From IMG/VR virus record IMGVR_UViG_3300010370_000044, positions 1 through 56,665 of that record: a stretch of DNA of 56,665 nucleotides, one strand, 5' to 3'. Numbering within the stretch: the stretch's first letter is position 1; each line of letters begins with the position of its first letter. Below the pieces are notes generated by a model. It had not been told where the DNA came from. It saw nothing but the letters and a program-made list of their open reading frames with translations, and made no database searches. This document shows, one piece after another, positions 27,392-34,685 of this stretch. The stretch comes from a virus. The translations under genes and the position numbers were made by a program.

Positions 27392-27767
27392 AGTTGTTTA
27401 GTTTATAATAGGAATCTCGTTTGTACATGAACTTGATTGCATTCAGGCACAGTTGCACCTTCAGGTAGAATCGTTTGATCTGATCATCCACCAAGTAGAT
27501 CGTGCCATCAGCCTCTCTTTTCTTTGCCTCTCGAAGTGCGTTGCGGAACTGCTGGATCTTGTTTCGATAAGAGTCGTAACTCATATCCAAGTAGTCTTGT
27601 GTTGATGCCTGAGAAAACCCATGCATGTCTGCCAGTCCGGCGAAGATCATGCGAGCGAAGTCTTTTGCTCCCTCATAAGTTTCAGATGCTGTGAGGATCT
27701 TTGATGCGCCGCGGTCCCAAATGAATTGTGGACGCATGGCTTTTTCCAACTGGTCTAGTCTTACCAT
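27384..27767 (-). CDS. Hypothetical helical protein
   Basis: A 127-aa, mainly helical protein. The segment HGFSQASTQDYLDMSYDSYRNKIQQFRNAL looks like a DNA-binding helix-turn-helix of the type that binds repeated sites, so an origin or regulatory role is possible, but no family is recognised. It overlaps its neighbour by 8 bp and follows the recombinase gene by 11 bp. Confidence 0.75.
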   Translation of the reverse strand: MVRLDQLEKAMRPQFIWDRGASKILTASETYEGAKDFARMIFAGLADMHGFSQASTQDYLDMSYDSYRNKIQQFRNALREAKKREADGTIYLVDDQIKRFYLKVQLCLNAIKFMYKRDSYYKLNNYD

Positions 27768-27778
27768 TGTTTAGGTTT

Positions 27779-28780
27779 TTAAGGTTTATTAAATCGAACT
27801 TGAAATTGTTTGCGCCATGTGATCTTACCGTCGGGTAGGTGCATGATGGAGGCGTTGTTCTTTTCCATTACCTGCTTCAGTCGGTTGCCGTAGAGAAGCT
27901 TGTGATCTTCAACTTTCTTGAGCATTGCATTGTACCGGGTGTATTGAAGCGCCCAGTCTGCCAGCTCGGGGGTGGACTGCATCTCGTTCTCGTTCTCGCG
28001 GTCCTTATGTTTCTGTGAGATGAAAGCATTGAAGTCCTCAGAAGAGTCGGCGTCCGGCTCGTACTTACTTGCGATATCCAGAAGCTCGTCCTTGTCATCC
28101 GAACCAGACACCTTCATATCATCCAGAGCTGACATCACTCGGTCGTTGAATGTCTGCGCCTCCTTCAGTATGGATGACTGCAGTTCCCAATCCGCATCGA
28201 TGGTCTCCACGATCATGCTTCGTCCGTCTACACGCATGCACAGCTCAGCGTACTCGAGCTCGCACACAAGCATGTAGTGTTGAACCTGTGCGATGTACTG
28301 AGGTGGAATGCCGCCGACATATGAGTCAGCAGTCATGCCGTTGATCTTCTTGATCTCGAGGATACCCTGCTTGCGCTTGCGGACAGGATGCTTGGTGATT
28401 ACTCCGTCCACGTTGGCGAATAGTACCGGATACTTAGGGTTCTCGATGATCGCCTTGATCTTCTTGAATCGGCGGACCTTGTTCTTGGCAATCACGTTCT
28501 TTACAAACCCATCTTCGGTACCATCCCAGTACTGCCAGCACTCGGCGATGTTATCCTCTTGGAGTTTGCCCATGGCCATCTCCATGTTCATCATGGTGGG
28601 GAGGGCGCCGACACCAACGGATTGATAGTAGAGAGAGATGGGGCTCTTCCACTTGTTCCATCCGAGTAGTGTACCGGCGTCTGATCCTCCGACCATGCCT
28701 CGAGAAACAAAAGACTGGCGAAGTTTCTGCCAGTCCTGTTCTGAGAGTTTGGCTGTTGGTGTAAGATTAAGGTTTTGCAT
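27779..28780 (-). CDS. YqaJ-type phage recombination exonuclease
   Basis: A 333-aa enzyme. SRGMVGGSDAGTLLGWNKW near the N-terminus is the signature of the YqaJ/lambda-exonuclease family; later residues (FANVDGV, GILEIKKI) supply the D and ExK metal ligands of the PD-(D/E)XK core. It degrades one strand from double-stranded ends, and the adjacent Rad52-like protein would anneal the resulting single strands. Start overlaps that gene by 14 bp. Confidence 0.93.
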   Translation of the reverse strand: MQNLNLTPTAKLSEQDWQKLRQSFVSRGMVGGSDAGTLLGWNKWKSPISLYYQSVGVGALPTMMNMEMAMGKLQEDNIAECWQYWDGTEDGFVKNVIAKNKVRRFKKIKAIIENPKYPVLFANVDGVITKHPVRKRKQGILEIKKINGMTADSYVGGIPPQYIAQVQHYMLVCELEYAELCMRVDGRSMIVETIDADWELQSSILKEAQTFNDRVMSALDDMKVSGSDDKDELLDIASKYEPDADSSEDFNAFISQKHKDRENENEMQSTPELADWALQYTRYNAMLKKVEDHKLLYGNRLKQVMEKNNASIMHLPDGKITWRKQFQVRFNKP

Positions 28781-29486
28781 CTTTCAATAGTTTAGTTAGT
28801 GTTGTCTTCTGTGCGAGATTCAGTTTGTACTTTGGCATGGCAGCCTCTACTTCATTAGCCTTGCCTTCTGTGATGGCCTTGACCATTGCGTCGAATTGTT
28901 TGGGTTGTAGAGCTGGTAATTCTGCTGAGGCTTTAGGCTCTTCTGCCGTGTTAGATGCAGTGATGGCTGTGGTTTTAGGTATGGTGATAGTCGCAACGGT
29001 AACAGCTGGTTCATACTTTATCTTGCGCCCGTTGATGTGCTTAGTTAGATCCCATACGCGCTGTCCCTTCTCGTCTACCACATTACCATACTGATCACAA
29101 GGAAGGGATACGATATCGAGATCATACAGGAACCGACCAATACCCCACTGAACAGCGGCGCGTTTGAATGCATCTGATGCGGCTGACTTGGCGGCCTGCT
29201 CGTACATCTGGTCCTGCTGATTATCTTCCACGCGTTGTCCTGCGTCCCACCGCCAGTATGTGTTACCTTTATCATCACGGATACCTATACCCGCAAAGAT
29301 GAAACCGGCAACGTCTTTAAATTGTGATTCCCATCCGTACTCACAATGCTGGTCCAGAACATTCATCACGTCCCGGGCATCGATGTACGCGGTACACATT
29401 GCTTTACTGCGATCCTTCGTGCGGGATTGTACCCGCCAGCTGTAGGGGATCGGGGCCTTCAGCTTTTCGACTAGTTGTTTAATCAT
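28767..29486 (-). CDS. Rad52/22-family single-strand annealing protein
   Basis: A 239-aa protein. YIDARDVMNVLDQHCEYGW, then AAKSAASDAFKRAAVQWGIGRFLYDL are the conserved blocks of the Rad52/22 family. The C-terminal part is low-complexity (T/A/P rich) followed by a helical tail. It pairs homologous strands, with the neighbouring YqaJ exonuclease as partner. ATG 29486 follows a short A-rich leader and overlaps the upstream gene by 4 bp. Confidence 0.92.
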   Translation of the reverse strand: MIKQLVEKLKAPIPYSWRVQSRTKDRSKAMCTAYIDARDVMNVLDQHCEYGWESQFKDVAGFIFAGIGIRDDKGNTYWRWDAGQRVEDNQQDQMYEQAAKSAASDAFKRAAVQWGIGRFLYDLDIVSLPCDQYGNVVDEKGQRVWDLTKHINGRKIKYEPAVTVATITIPKTTAITASNTAEEPKASAELPALQPKQFDAMVKAITEGKANEVEAAMPKYKLNLAQKTTLTKLLKDAKP

Positions 29487-29707
29487 AGAGTTTTTATGTA
29501 ATCGTTTAGGAATTGATACTCTTCTGCGAGGAAGTAGATGGTCTGCCAATCGTAGTAGAACTTGGTCTTATCTCCGATGGTTAGGGCCTTAACAAAGTGC
29601 CCGCTGACCAGACGCTCGTGATTGTCTGTCAACCACTTGCGGTATGGCTTTAGCTGGTATTCTATACCATCTATAGTCATGGTGTCTTTTACAAAGTCGT
29701 AGCGCAT
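29483..29707 (-). CDS. First gene of the leftward early operon, unknown
   Basis: A 74-aa protein (MRYDFVKDTMTIDGIEYQLK) rich in aromatic residues, with a WQTIYFLAEEYQFLNDYI helix. It stands first after the divergent repressor/early promoter region, so is likely expressed very early after induction, a place often held by antirepressor or Cro-type functions. No helix-turn-helix is visible, so this is only positional inference. Confidence 0.75.
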   Translation of the reverse strand: MRYDFVKDTMTIDGIEYQLKPYRKWLTDNHERLVSGHFVKALTIGDKTKFYYDWQTIYFLAEEYQFLNDYIKTL

Positions 29708-29711
29708 GATG

Positions 29712-29738
29712 CCTAAAGTAGATAAACTCTATTATAGA
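29712..29738. promoter_or_regulatory. Tandem operator half of the genetic switch
   Basis: A core TCTA-TTA-TAGA at 29728-29738 with a weaker CTA-AAG-TAGA at 29713-29722. They lie in the leader of the leftward early operon, 5-31 bp upstream of its first ATG (29707). Proposed repressor sites. Confidence 0.65.
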
Positions 29739-29775
29739 TAGTTGTTGGTAACTAACAAAGATTTGCACAGACAAA

Positions 29776-29792
29776 AAATCTATATTAGATTT
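29776..29792. promoter_or_regulatory. Operator in the repressor leader
   Basis: Perfect repeat AAATCTA-TAT-TAGATTT, 5 bp before the repressor ATG. With the -7-like AAGATTTGC at 29758-29766 it suggests autoregulation of the repressor and control of the divergent early promoter. Confidence 0.7.
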
Positions 29793-29797
29793 ACGGC

Positions 29798-30124
29798 ATG
29801 AGAGTTAAACGAACTAAGAAAGATCTCGGAGACTATTCAGATATTAAAGAAAGATTCAGAGAGGTTCGACTTGATCATCGCATGACACAAGTTGAAATGG
29901 GCAAACTTGTTGGACTTACCTCTAGCGCTGTTGGAGCTATCGAACAAGGTTTATACACGCCAAACTTTGCAGTACTCAGAGCGCTAAACCACAGGCTTGG
30001 AGTCAGCTACTCGTATATCATTGACGGCATTAAAGAGAACGGGCACGAGCTGGCTAAAAGGGTAAAGGAACTGGAAGAAGAAAACGCCATGCTCAAAAAG
30101 GTGGTAGCCAAGCTGACCAAGTAG
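29798..30124 (+). CDS. XRE/C1-type repressor
   Basis: A 108-aa transcription regulator. The N-terminal two-thirds is an HTH_XRE domain (RFREVRLDHRMTQVEMGKLV then GLTSSAVGAIEQG as the recognition helix), and the C-terminus is a short coiled coil (KELEEENAMLKKVVAKL) for dimerisation. It is the only rightward gene among leftward early and lysogeny genes and is flanked by operator-like repeats, so it is the best candidate for the lysogeny repressor. There is no LexA-like peptidase domain, so induction must work differently from lambda CI. Confidence 0.9.
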   Translation: MRVKRTKKDLGDYSDIKERFREVRLDHRMTQVEMGKLVGLTSSAVGAIEQGLYTPNFAVLRALNHRLGVSYSYIIDGIKENGHELAKRVKELEEENAMLKKVVAKLTK

Positions 30125-30317
30125 GGTTGGCCAGTGCTATGCTCAAGTCAATCTTCCGAACATCCCACACATCCCTGTCTGGGTTCTTCTCTAGTCTGGC
30201 AAACTGTACCGGGGACAGGACCAATAAGCAGAACGCCTCGTAGTTAACAAACCCGAGGCGCTCTTCGTTATGGTATATGTGTACCCTGTCTCCGTCAAGG
30301 ACGGATCGTATTCTCAT
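30093..30317 (-). CDS. Hypothetical small protein
   Basis: A 74-aa protein (MRIRSVLDGDRVHIYHNEER start at ATG 30317) with beta-type N-terminus and a helix EAFCLLVLSPVQFARLEKN. It converges with the repressor, overlapping its 3' end by 32 bp. Function unknown. Confidence 0.65.
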   Translation of the reverse strand: MRIRSVLDGDRVHIYHNEERLGFVNYEAFCLLVLSPVQFARLEKNPDRDVWDVRKIDLSIALANPTWSAWLPPF

Positions 30318-30400
30318 AGTGGTTGCAATAATTTGTACACATAGAATGAAAGCATGCAGATCCAAATGATCGCGCCGATGATGATGATTAGTTTACGCAT
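30314..30400 (-). CDS. 28-aa membrane peptide
   Basis: Starts MRKLIIIIGAIIWICMLSF and is a single hydrophobic helix with a basic N-terminus. It overlaps the integrase 3' end by 8 bp and the next gene's ATG by 4 bp, a packing that supports translation. Function unknown. Confidence 0.5.
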   Translation of the reverse strand: MRKLIIIIGAIIWICMLSFYVYKLLQPL

Positions 30401-31691
30401 TTTTAAACATGTTTTGGTAATAGCCTTTGACTTCTGATTTGTGGGTCCGCTCGATCCATCCGATGTATCTGTTGATGGCCTCGGACTTGTGGCCTGATGC
30501 AAAGCGAACGTGATCGATAGACACCCCGTTCTTGATCATCGAAGTGATAGCGGTCTTCCGTAGCATGTGCGGGTGGACCAGCTCGTAGAACTTTTGGGTG
30601 ATGGTGATCTTGTTCCCCCGAGCATCGGGCTTTCTGTACGTGATCGTCTGGTGCATCTCTGGGTAGCGCTGGAAGAACTGACGGAAGTATCTCCGGAAGT
30701 AGTTGATCGGGATGGCATTCACAGGAGTGTACACCGTGCCGTACTTGTTCAGGTTGTACGTATACTTCTCTGCAATCACAGGAGGAAGAGGGAGTGTAGT
30801 GTCTTCGCCCGTCTTGGTGTTCTCGCGCATCATGAACATCTCTCCGTCCACCCAACGGAAGTCAGACTCCCGCAGGTTGATGGCATCGCTGATGCGAAGA
30901 GAGGTGATGATCATGGTGGCGCACACCTCCCACATGAACTTGGTGTTGTTATCCATCTTATCGTATCCACTCTTGGTGATGAATTCGCGTACAAAATACT
31001 CGGGCAGTGTGATGATCGGAGTGTCGTATGATGGTAGCTTCTCTAACTTGGGTAGCTGCATGAACATGGCGTCCTCCCAATACTTGATGATGCCAGCGGT
31101 GATGGTCATGACGTCGCTTCTCGTGTTGATCTGCAGGTCCCAGTCGATCATCCACTTTACAAACTTGTCGAAGTGAGCGGCGTAGTTCTCTGCGATCTCG
31201 CGCTTCTGTCTGAGGTCCTTACCCGTCAGGTCGTACTCGTTCAGCATGATCGTCTTGTGCTTGGTGCAGAACCTGAGGTAGGTGTTGACTGCGAACTGGT
31301 AGGACTTGATGGTGGACTCTCTGAAGGCAGACTTTTGTCGCTTGCTTCGGATGATACCCTTTGATGCCCGTTCAACATATCGCTGGAGCAGTTCAGATAG
31401 AACGTACGTGTCTTCGTCCAAGTCGATCGTTGCGCGTGGCTTTGTGTACTCCGCCTTGACCTGATCGAGGTCCTGATACTTGGCGTATAGCTCGTTGAGT
31501 ATGGCTCGATGGCGGGATATCTCGGCGTTCAGCTCGGCCACCTCTGAAGTTGCTCCCTGAAACTCCTCTCGACTGAGAAGGAACTTGACGTGGTTGGGGA
31601 ACTTGATGCCGGTGGTGAGGCGGATCATGTCCTGCCTGTGATGGACACGGCAGTAGATCGTGTTGCCTCTAGAATAGAAAGAAACCTTCAT
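30393..31691 (-). CDS. int: Tyrosine-type integrase
   Basis: A 432-aa phage_integrase-family recombinase that integrates phage DNA at a host attB site. It has a SAM-like arm/core-binding region and a catalytic domain with Arg in TSLRISDA (about 264), HPHMLRKT (about 375-378), and GHKSEAINRYIGW with His (about 400) and the nucleophilic Tyr (about 409). Length fits Bacteroidota integrases. The 330 bp upstream hold repeated short sites and an inverted repeat, a likely attP; an operator-like repeat lies 18 bp before the ATG. Confidence 0.96.
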   Translation of the reverse strand: MKVSFYSRGNTIYCRVHHRQDMIRLTTGIKFPNHVKFLLSREEFQGATSEVAELNAEISRHRAILNELYAKYQDLDQVKAEYTKPRATIDLDEDTYVLSELLQRYVERASKGIIRSKRQKSAFRESTIKSYQFAVNTYLRFCTKHKTIMLNEYDLTGKDLRQKREIAENYAAHFDKFVKWMIDWDLQINTRSDVMTITAGIIKYWEDAMFMQLPKLEKLPSYDTPIITLPEYFVREFITKSGYDKMDNNTKFMWEVCATMIITSLRISDAINLRESDFRWVDGEMFMMRENTKTGEDTTLPLPPVIAEKYTYNLNKYGTVYTPVNAIPINYFRRYFRQFFQRYPEMHQTITYRKPDARGNKITITQKFYELVHPHMLRKTAITSMIKNGVSIDHVRFASGHKSEAINRYIGWIERTHKSEVKGYYQNMFKNA

Positions 31692-31708
31692 GTGTTTAGT
31701 TTTAGAAC

Positions 31709-31719
31709 TCTAAAATAGC
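31709..31719. promoter_or_regulatory. Operator-like repeat before the integrase
   Basis: TCTA-AAA-TAGC matches the TCTA-NNN-TAGA core at 7 of 8 arm positions and lies 18 bp upstream of the integrase ATG, suggesting control by the same repressor. Confidence 0.5.
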
Positions 31720-32022
31720 GCCAGTCAGTAACCGCTTTTTAAGTAATCAACACAGGTTGGTAAGTAGTACCTTTGATGTGCCAGTTCGGGGGAAAACAAA
31801 GGCGGATCTTGGAACACAACAAAACACAGACCCAACACAAAACCCCCGACTAGCACAACGAAAGTGGCACAAACCGACATAACTTATTGATTATCATGTG
31901 TCAATTAACTAATTCACAGTTACGGACTTGACGCGTTGACCACCACAAGATACATACAAATCAATACACTACATAGTTATTCAACATTTTTTTCAACACG
32001 ACTGACACAGGTTCTGACACAA
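31720..32022. other. Gene-free region upstream of integrase: probable attP/replication site
   Basis: No gene is visible. It contains an imperfect inverted repeat (GTGCCAGTTCGGGGG at 31778-31792; CCCCCGACTAGCAC at 31843-31856) and seven copies of a heptamer close to [A/G]ACACA[A/G] in one orientation (31749, 31813, 31823, 31834, 31995, 32004, 32016), resembling integrase arm-type sites. TTATTCAAC (near 31977) is a loose DnaA-box-like site next to a gene for a DnaA domain. attP and origin roles are both inference. Confidence 0.5.
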
Positions 32023-32361
32023 CTACTGGCCGATCATTCTGATTACTCCGACGATCTCATCGATGTCATTGATCGCCTTCTCGTCCTCATTCAACTCGGC
32101 GCACAGCGTGTCGTAGATTCGTGCGTACTCTTCGTCTGACTTGTACCTTCCTCGGTGGTAGTCTCGGTAGTAGATCAATGTGCTGTGGTCCTTGCCCATC
32201 AACCGCCCAGCCTCGACCGTGGTTAGGTTGAGGTGGGTTAGGAGGATGTTGCCGATGGCATAGCGCAGGCGGACGATCTCTATATGCCTACGCTTGGTTT
32301 TTCTGATGTCATGGTTGGTGAGTCGCACTCCTGCGTCACATAGTTTTTCAAAGACTTGCAT
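32023..32361 (-). CDS. Stand-alone DnaA domain IV-like DNA-binding protein
   Basis: A 112-aa protein. RHIEIVRLRYAIGNILL, then AGRLMGKDHSTLIYYRDYHR is the DnaA C-terminal signature (basic loop plus D-H-S-T). The AAA+ domain is absent. It should bind DnaA-box-like sites, possibly in the adjacent gene-free region, either to recruit host DnaA or to regulate. It overlaps its upstream neighbour by 82 bp. Confidence 0.85.
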   Translation of the reverse strand: MQVFEKLCDAGVRLTNHDIRKTKRRHIEIVRLRYAIGNILLTHLNLTTVEAGRLMGKDHSTLIYYRDYHRGRYKSDEEYARIYDTLCAELNEDEKAINDIDEIVGVIRMIGQ

Positions 32362-32513
32362 TCGTATTTGTTTATTAGTTCAACAACTGATTCGCACAGC
32401 TCCTCATTTATCAGAAGAAGGCGTTTGACTGCCAAGCTGTTCTTGTCCTCGAGCTTTTCGAGTTCTTCGTTTATCCGCATGAATACTTTTAGTGCGGCCT
32501 GTTTTCTTGTCAT
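32280..32513 (-). CDS. Helical small protein
   Basis: A 77-aa protein, nearly all amphipathic helix (KVFMRINEELEKLEDK, LINEELCESVVELINKYE). Overlaps the DnaA-like gene by 82 bp and its upstream neighbour by 110 bp. Function unknown. Confidence 0.65.
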   Translation of the reverse strand: MTRKQAALKVFMRINEELEKLEDKNSLAVKRLLLINEELCESVVELINKYECKSLKNYVTQECDSPTMTSEKPSVGI

Positions 32514-32598
32514 AGGGCTGGGTTAAGAGGTTATAGATATACTGATACCACTCATTCTCCGGGAGTGGATGTTCCGGGTAAACGGTTCTAACTTTCAT
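32404..32598 (-). CDS. Small protein, uncertain
   Basis: A 64-aa frame starting MKVRTVYPEHPLPENEW, with a convincing N-terminus (WYQYIYNLL) but a very basic, unstructured C-terminus where it overlaps the next gene by 110 bp. Either both frames are used or this one is shorter in reality, ending by frameshift or error. Confidence 0.45.
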   Translation of the reverse strand: MKVRTVYPEHPLPENEWYQYIYNLLTQPYDKKTGRTKSIHADKRRTRKARGQEQLGSQTPSSDK

Positions 32599-32761
32599 TG
32601 TTAAAGGTTTGGTTGAAGTATTGATCGGCACGAGCTGTCCCTGATCCGAGATGCGTTGCTCCGTCCCTCTGACCGGCAACGTGGGCCGACTTAATTGTCT
32701 CCTCCTCCTCCTTCAGTAACTGGTTCGCTCGGCTGATCAGGTGAGAGAATATCGGGTCCAT
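32588..32761 (-). CDS. Small phage protein related to the MKQTAVEWL family
   Basis: A 57-aa protein: helix ANQLLKEEEETIKSAHVAGQ, then a loop and YFNQTFNN end. The order helix-(E/K rich)-AG(Q)-...-YYNETY matches the gene at 22632-22877. ATG 32761 is inside the preceding gene's end (71-bp overlap). Confidence 0.6.
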   Translation of the reverse strand: MDPIFSHLISRANQLLKEEEETIKSAHVAGQRDGATHLGSGTARADQYFNQTFNNES

Positions 32762-33020
32762 CTCCCTGATCAATTTTTGTAGTGGTGTTAGCACGATAGA
32801 TAATTTGTAGGACGCTTCCGTCCCAGTTAAAAGATATTGTTTTGGGCTTGTAGATGGCGGACTGGGCCCACCATTGTAGCAAGTATCCGATCTTACCAAA
32901 CTCCACCTTCTCCATCCTGTGGACTACGTCTCCCTCAGGTTTGTATGCGCCGACATGGAATGGGTATAGGGTGAATGGTTGGCGTGACTGGATTGCTTGC
33001 ATGACTTGGTCGAATATCAT
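32691..33020 (-). CDS. Hypothetical early protein
   Basis: A 109-aa protein with an N-terminal helix (FDQVMQAIQSRQPF), a beta-rich middle (YLLQWWAQSAIYKPKTISFN) and an unstructured acidic/glycine tail. No family recognised. It overlaps the upstream gene by 4 bp. Confidence 0.72.
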   Translation of the reverse strand: MIFDQVMQAIQSRQPFTLYPFHVGAYKPEGDVVHRMEKVEFGKIGYLLQWWAQSAIYKPKTISFNWDGSVLQIIYRANTTTKIDQGDGPDILSPDQPSEPVTEGGGGDN

Positions 33021-33223
33021 CGGAATGTGATTTTCTTGTTTAGTTTCTTGGAGAAATGCTTGGTCTTACGTGCGACGTAGTTCTTTATGTGGCTGAGTGG
33101 TAGGCCTGTGAACTTGGCGGCATCGTTTCTCGATTCGAAAACGCCTATCAGTTCTTTTTTTTCTACGTCGTACACCTTAGTCCGAATACCCTCCGTGTGA
33201 AGTCCGATACGTTCTACTCTCAT
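33017..33223 (-). CDS. NUMOD-like small DNA-binding protein
   Basis: A 68-aa protein. YDVEKKELIGVFESRNDAAKF followed by TGLPLSHIKNYVARK has the strand-then-helix-turn-helix order of NUMOD1-type modules seen on homing endonucleases, here alone and very basic (KKLNKKITFR end). Likely DNA binding; role unknown. Confidence 0.7.
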   Translation of the reverse strand: MRVERIGLHTEGIRTKVYDVEKKELIGVFESRNDAAKFTGLPLSHIKNYVARKTKHFSKKLNKKITFR

Positions 33224-33423
33224 AGGAATCTTTTGTGAGTGATGATGATCCCATCGGGCGTTCGCTCTACCACGAACCCGTTCTTCTCTAGCAACTTCAG
33301 TTCCTCCTCAAGTGGCATTGGGATGCCGTCAGTCTTAGAGAATCCTACATTGTCAGGGATCTTGCCTGACTTAGTCTTCTTCACTTTGATAGAAGACTTC
33401 TTGTTGAATGCGTTGTCGTTCAT
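33220..33423 (-). CDS. Hypothetical basic small protein
   Basis: A 67-aa protein with a lysine-rich start (KKSSIKVKKTKSGK) and a folded C-terminus (LEEELKLLEKNGFVVERTPDGIIITH) resembling a helix followed by a beta hairpin. Overlaps the next gene by 4 bp. Function unknown. Confidence 0.7.
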   Translation of the reverse strand: MNDNAFNKKSSIKVKKTKSGKIPDNVGFSKTDGIPMPLEEELKLLEKNGFVVERTPDGIIITHKRFL

Positions 33424-33428
33424 AGTTT

Positions 33429-33623
33429 TTATTTTTGGTGATACATTTCGGTTACGCGTTGCTTGATTAGATCAAGCCTGTGTACGATGTGAGATAGTTC
33501 GTGCTTCATCAGTTCGTTTCTGATCTTGCGCTCACTCTCTTCCCCCCTTTGGAAATTACTAGGGTCGTCACTCATTTGATAATACCAGTCGTGTTCAGCG
33601 AGCATGGAGATAATGTCCTTCAT
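33429..33623 (-). CDS. Hypothetical helical small protein
   Basis: A 64-aa protein ending in a long helix (RKIRNELMKHELSHIVHRLD). HELSH matches the letters of HExxH, but the protein is too short for a zincin domain. It lies 17 bp after a terminator hairpin. Confidence 0.65.
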   Translation of the reverse strand: MKDIISMLAEHDWYYQMSDDPSNFQRGEESERKIRNELMKHELSHIVHRLDLIKQRVTEMYHQK

Positions 33624-33638
33624 ATGTTTGATTGTTGA

Positions 33639-33674
33639 TTAAAAAAGAAGCCCCCGTGATCCAAGTTCGGGGGC
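33639..33674 (-). terminator. Intrinsic terminator
   Basis: Minus-strand stem GCCCCCG/CGGGGGC (33668-33674 with 33650-33656) followed by CTTCTTTTTT. Its 5' arm reads CCCCCGAACT, the same sequence that precedes the tRNA-like elements further right. Confidence 0.8.
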
Positions 33675-33709
33675 GTTGCACCTCAGATTATTGTCCTCGG
33701 CGCGACGGA

Positions 33710-33874
33710 CTAAGTATATGCAACCCATTCGCAGTTGTACGTGTTCTCCTCCAACGAATCGGTCTCCCAGTAGGTGACAATCGGTGGCTCGGATGGGATG
33801 GATACGTCAACGTAGATGGTATAGCCGTTTGCCTCTATGTAGAGGGACTCAGCGGATGAAACTTTCAAGTTCAT
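33710..33874 (-). CDS. 54-aa acidic protein
   Basis: Starts MNLKVSSAESLYIEANGYTI and ends in CEWVAYT; beta-type, acidic, with a PSEPPIVTYWE segment. It overlaps the preceding gene by 26 bp and is followed by the terminator at 33639-33674. Function unknown. Confidence 0.6.
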   Translation of the reverse strand: MNLKVSSAESLYIEANGYTIYVDVSIPSEPPIVTYWETDSLEENTYNCEWVAYT

Positions 33875-34013
33875 GGTAGTGTTTTTGGATTAAGAAATTG
33901 ACTTCCTTCTCCGCCTCAAGACCTGAATTCATCTTGGCAAGTAGATGCTTGGCATACTGGCGGATCACCTCGTCGGGGTGGTACTTGCTGATGTGTTTGA
34001 CTTTAGTCCACAT
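33849..34013 (-). CDS. 54-aa helical protein
   Basis: Starts MWTKVKHISKYHPDEVIRQY; two helices with basic face and a final FLIQKHYHELESFIR. ATG 34013 overlaps the preceding gene by 11 bp. Function unknown. Confidence 0.6.
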   Translation of the reverse strand: MWTKVKHISKYHPDEVIRQYAKHLLAKMNSGLEAEKEVNFLIQKHYHELESFIR

Positions 34014-34188
34014 TGTCTTCCGATTTAGAGATGATGCCGTATCGCAATGGCTCGGTCGCGTCCTCCTCATTTTCAAAAGTCACGACCATCGGCCAAATGC
34101 GGTCTTCGGAATAAGGGAATAGTTCGAACGAGATGTCGAGGTTCTCTAACTCCCGAACATCTGATGGGGTGTGGATGAGGTATTGCAT
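34003..34188 (-). CDS. 61-aa acidic protein
   Basis: Starts MQYLIHTPSDVRELENL; acidic, strand-rich (FELFPYSEDR, PMVVTFENEED). It has the AAACCCTTAACC-like leader common to this array. Function unknown. Confidence 0.65.
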   Translation of the reverse strand: MQYLIHTPSDVRELENLDISFELFPYSEDRIWPMVVTFENEEDATEPLRYGIISKSEDNVD

Positions 34189-34203
34189 GGTTAAGGGTTT
34201 ACG

Positions 34204-34392
34204 TTAACGATGTAGTTCTTGTAGCCGGACGATAGATTTAGTTCCGCCCCAGTCTGCAATGACGCATTCATCTTTGTCCTTGTATCCAAGGAATAAGAAT
34301 GGTTTGCCATTGAATGTGACGTTCTGACCACACTTGAATCCCCAATATTTGTGGGGGTGGATCAGTCGGATGTCTTCTCTTTCTATTCGCAT
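34204..34392 (-). CDS. 62-aa beta-rich protein
   Basis: Starts MRIEREDIRLIHPHKYWGF at ATG 34392; an SH3-like strand pattern (GQNVTFNGKPFLFLGYKDKD, ECVIADWGG) is plausible. Its leader carries AAACCTTATC before the ATG, with two tRNA-like folded elements upstream. Function unknown. Confidence 0.65.
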   Translation of the reverse strand: MRIEREDIRLIHPHKYWGFKCGQNVTFNGKPFLFLGYKDKDECVIADWGGTKSIVRLQELHR

Positions 34393-34424
34393 ATTGATAA
34401 GGTTTATACAATACAAGGTCTATA

Positions 34425-34505
34425 TCCCTTGGACTGGGATAGTCTGCCCCTTTGCTTGCAGTTCGGGGGTTCATAGCCCAATCATGCATCCCCATATCCA
34501 AGGGA
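34425..34505 (-). ncRNA. Folded tRNA-like leader element I
   Basis: 81 nt closed by a 9-bp stem (TCCCTTGGA/TCCAAGGGA). Inside, GGG-CTATGAA-CCC looks like a small anticodon-type arm with a 7-nt loop and GGGG-CAGACTA-TCCC like a T-arm. It contains the recurring CCCCCGAACTG. It ends 33 nt before the ATG at 34392. Function inferred only from likeness to the neighbouring elements. Confidence 0.45.
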
Positions 34506-34578
34506 GAGCGGTCTTCTTGCGAAGTCCAAGGTCTCGGGTTGTCACCTTGAAGACATTGCCCGAACTTTCGTACCGCTC
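34506..34578 (-). ncRNA. Folded cloverleaf-like element J
   Basis: 73 nt, directly abutting element I. Closing stem GAGCGGT/ACCGCTC (7 bp), hairpins CGA-AAGT-TCG, CAAGGT...ACCTTG (6 bp, 11-nt loop) and CTTC-GCAA-GAAG with a GNRA tetraloop only in the minus-strand reading. tRNA-sized but without TTCRANY. Confidence 0.45.
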
Positions 34579-34685
34579 CTATCATCTCCCGAACGGCGGA
34601 CTTACCATTCGGTTAAGCATGAAGGACAATTACCTTTCATTTGGCGTGCCACTGCGCTTGCCTCGGATGAAACCTGTTAAGACCG

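Noticed and set aside
33429-33623. Zinc peptidase from HELSH motif
   Set aside because: The protein is only 64 residues and one helix; the motif letters alone are not enough for a zincin fold.
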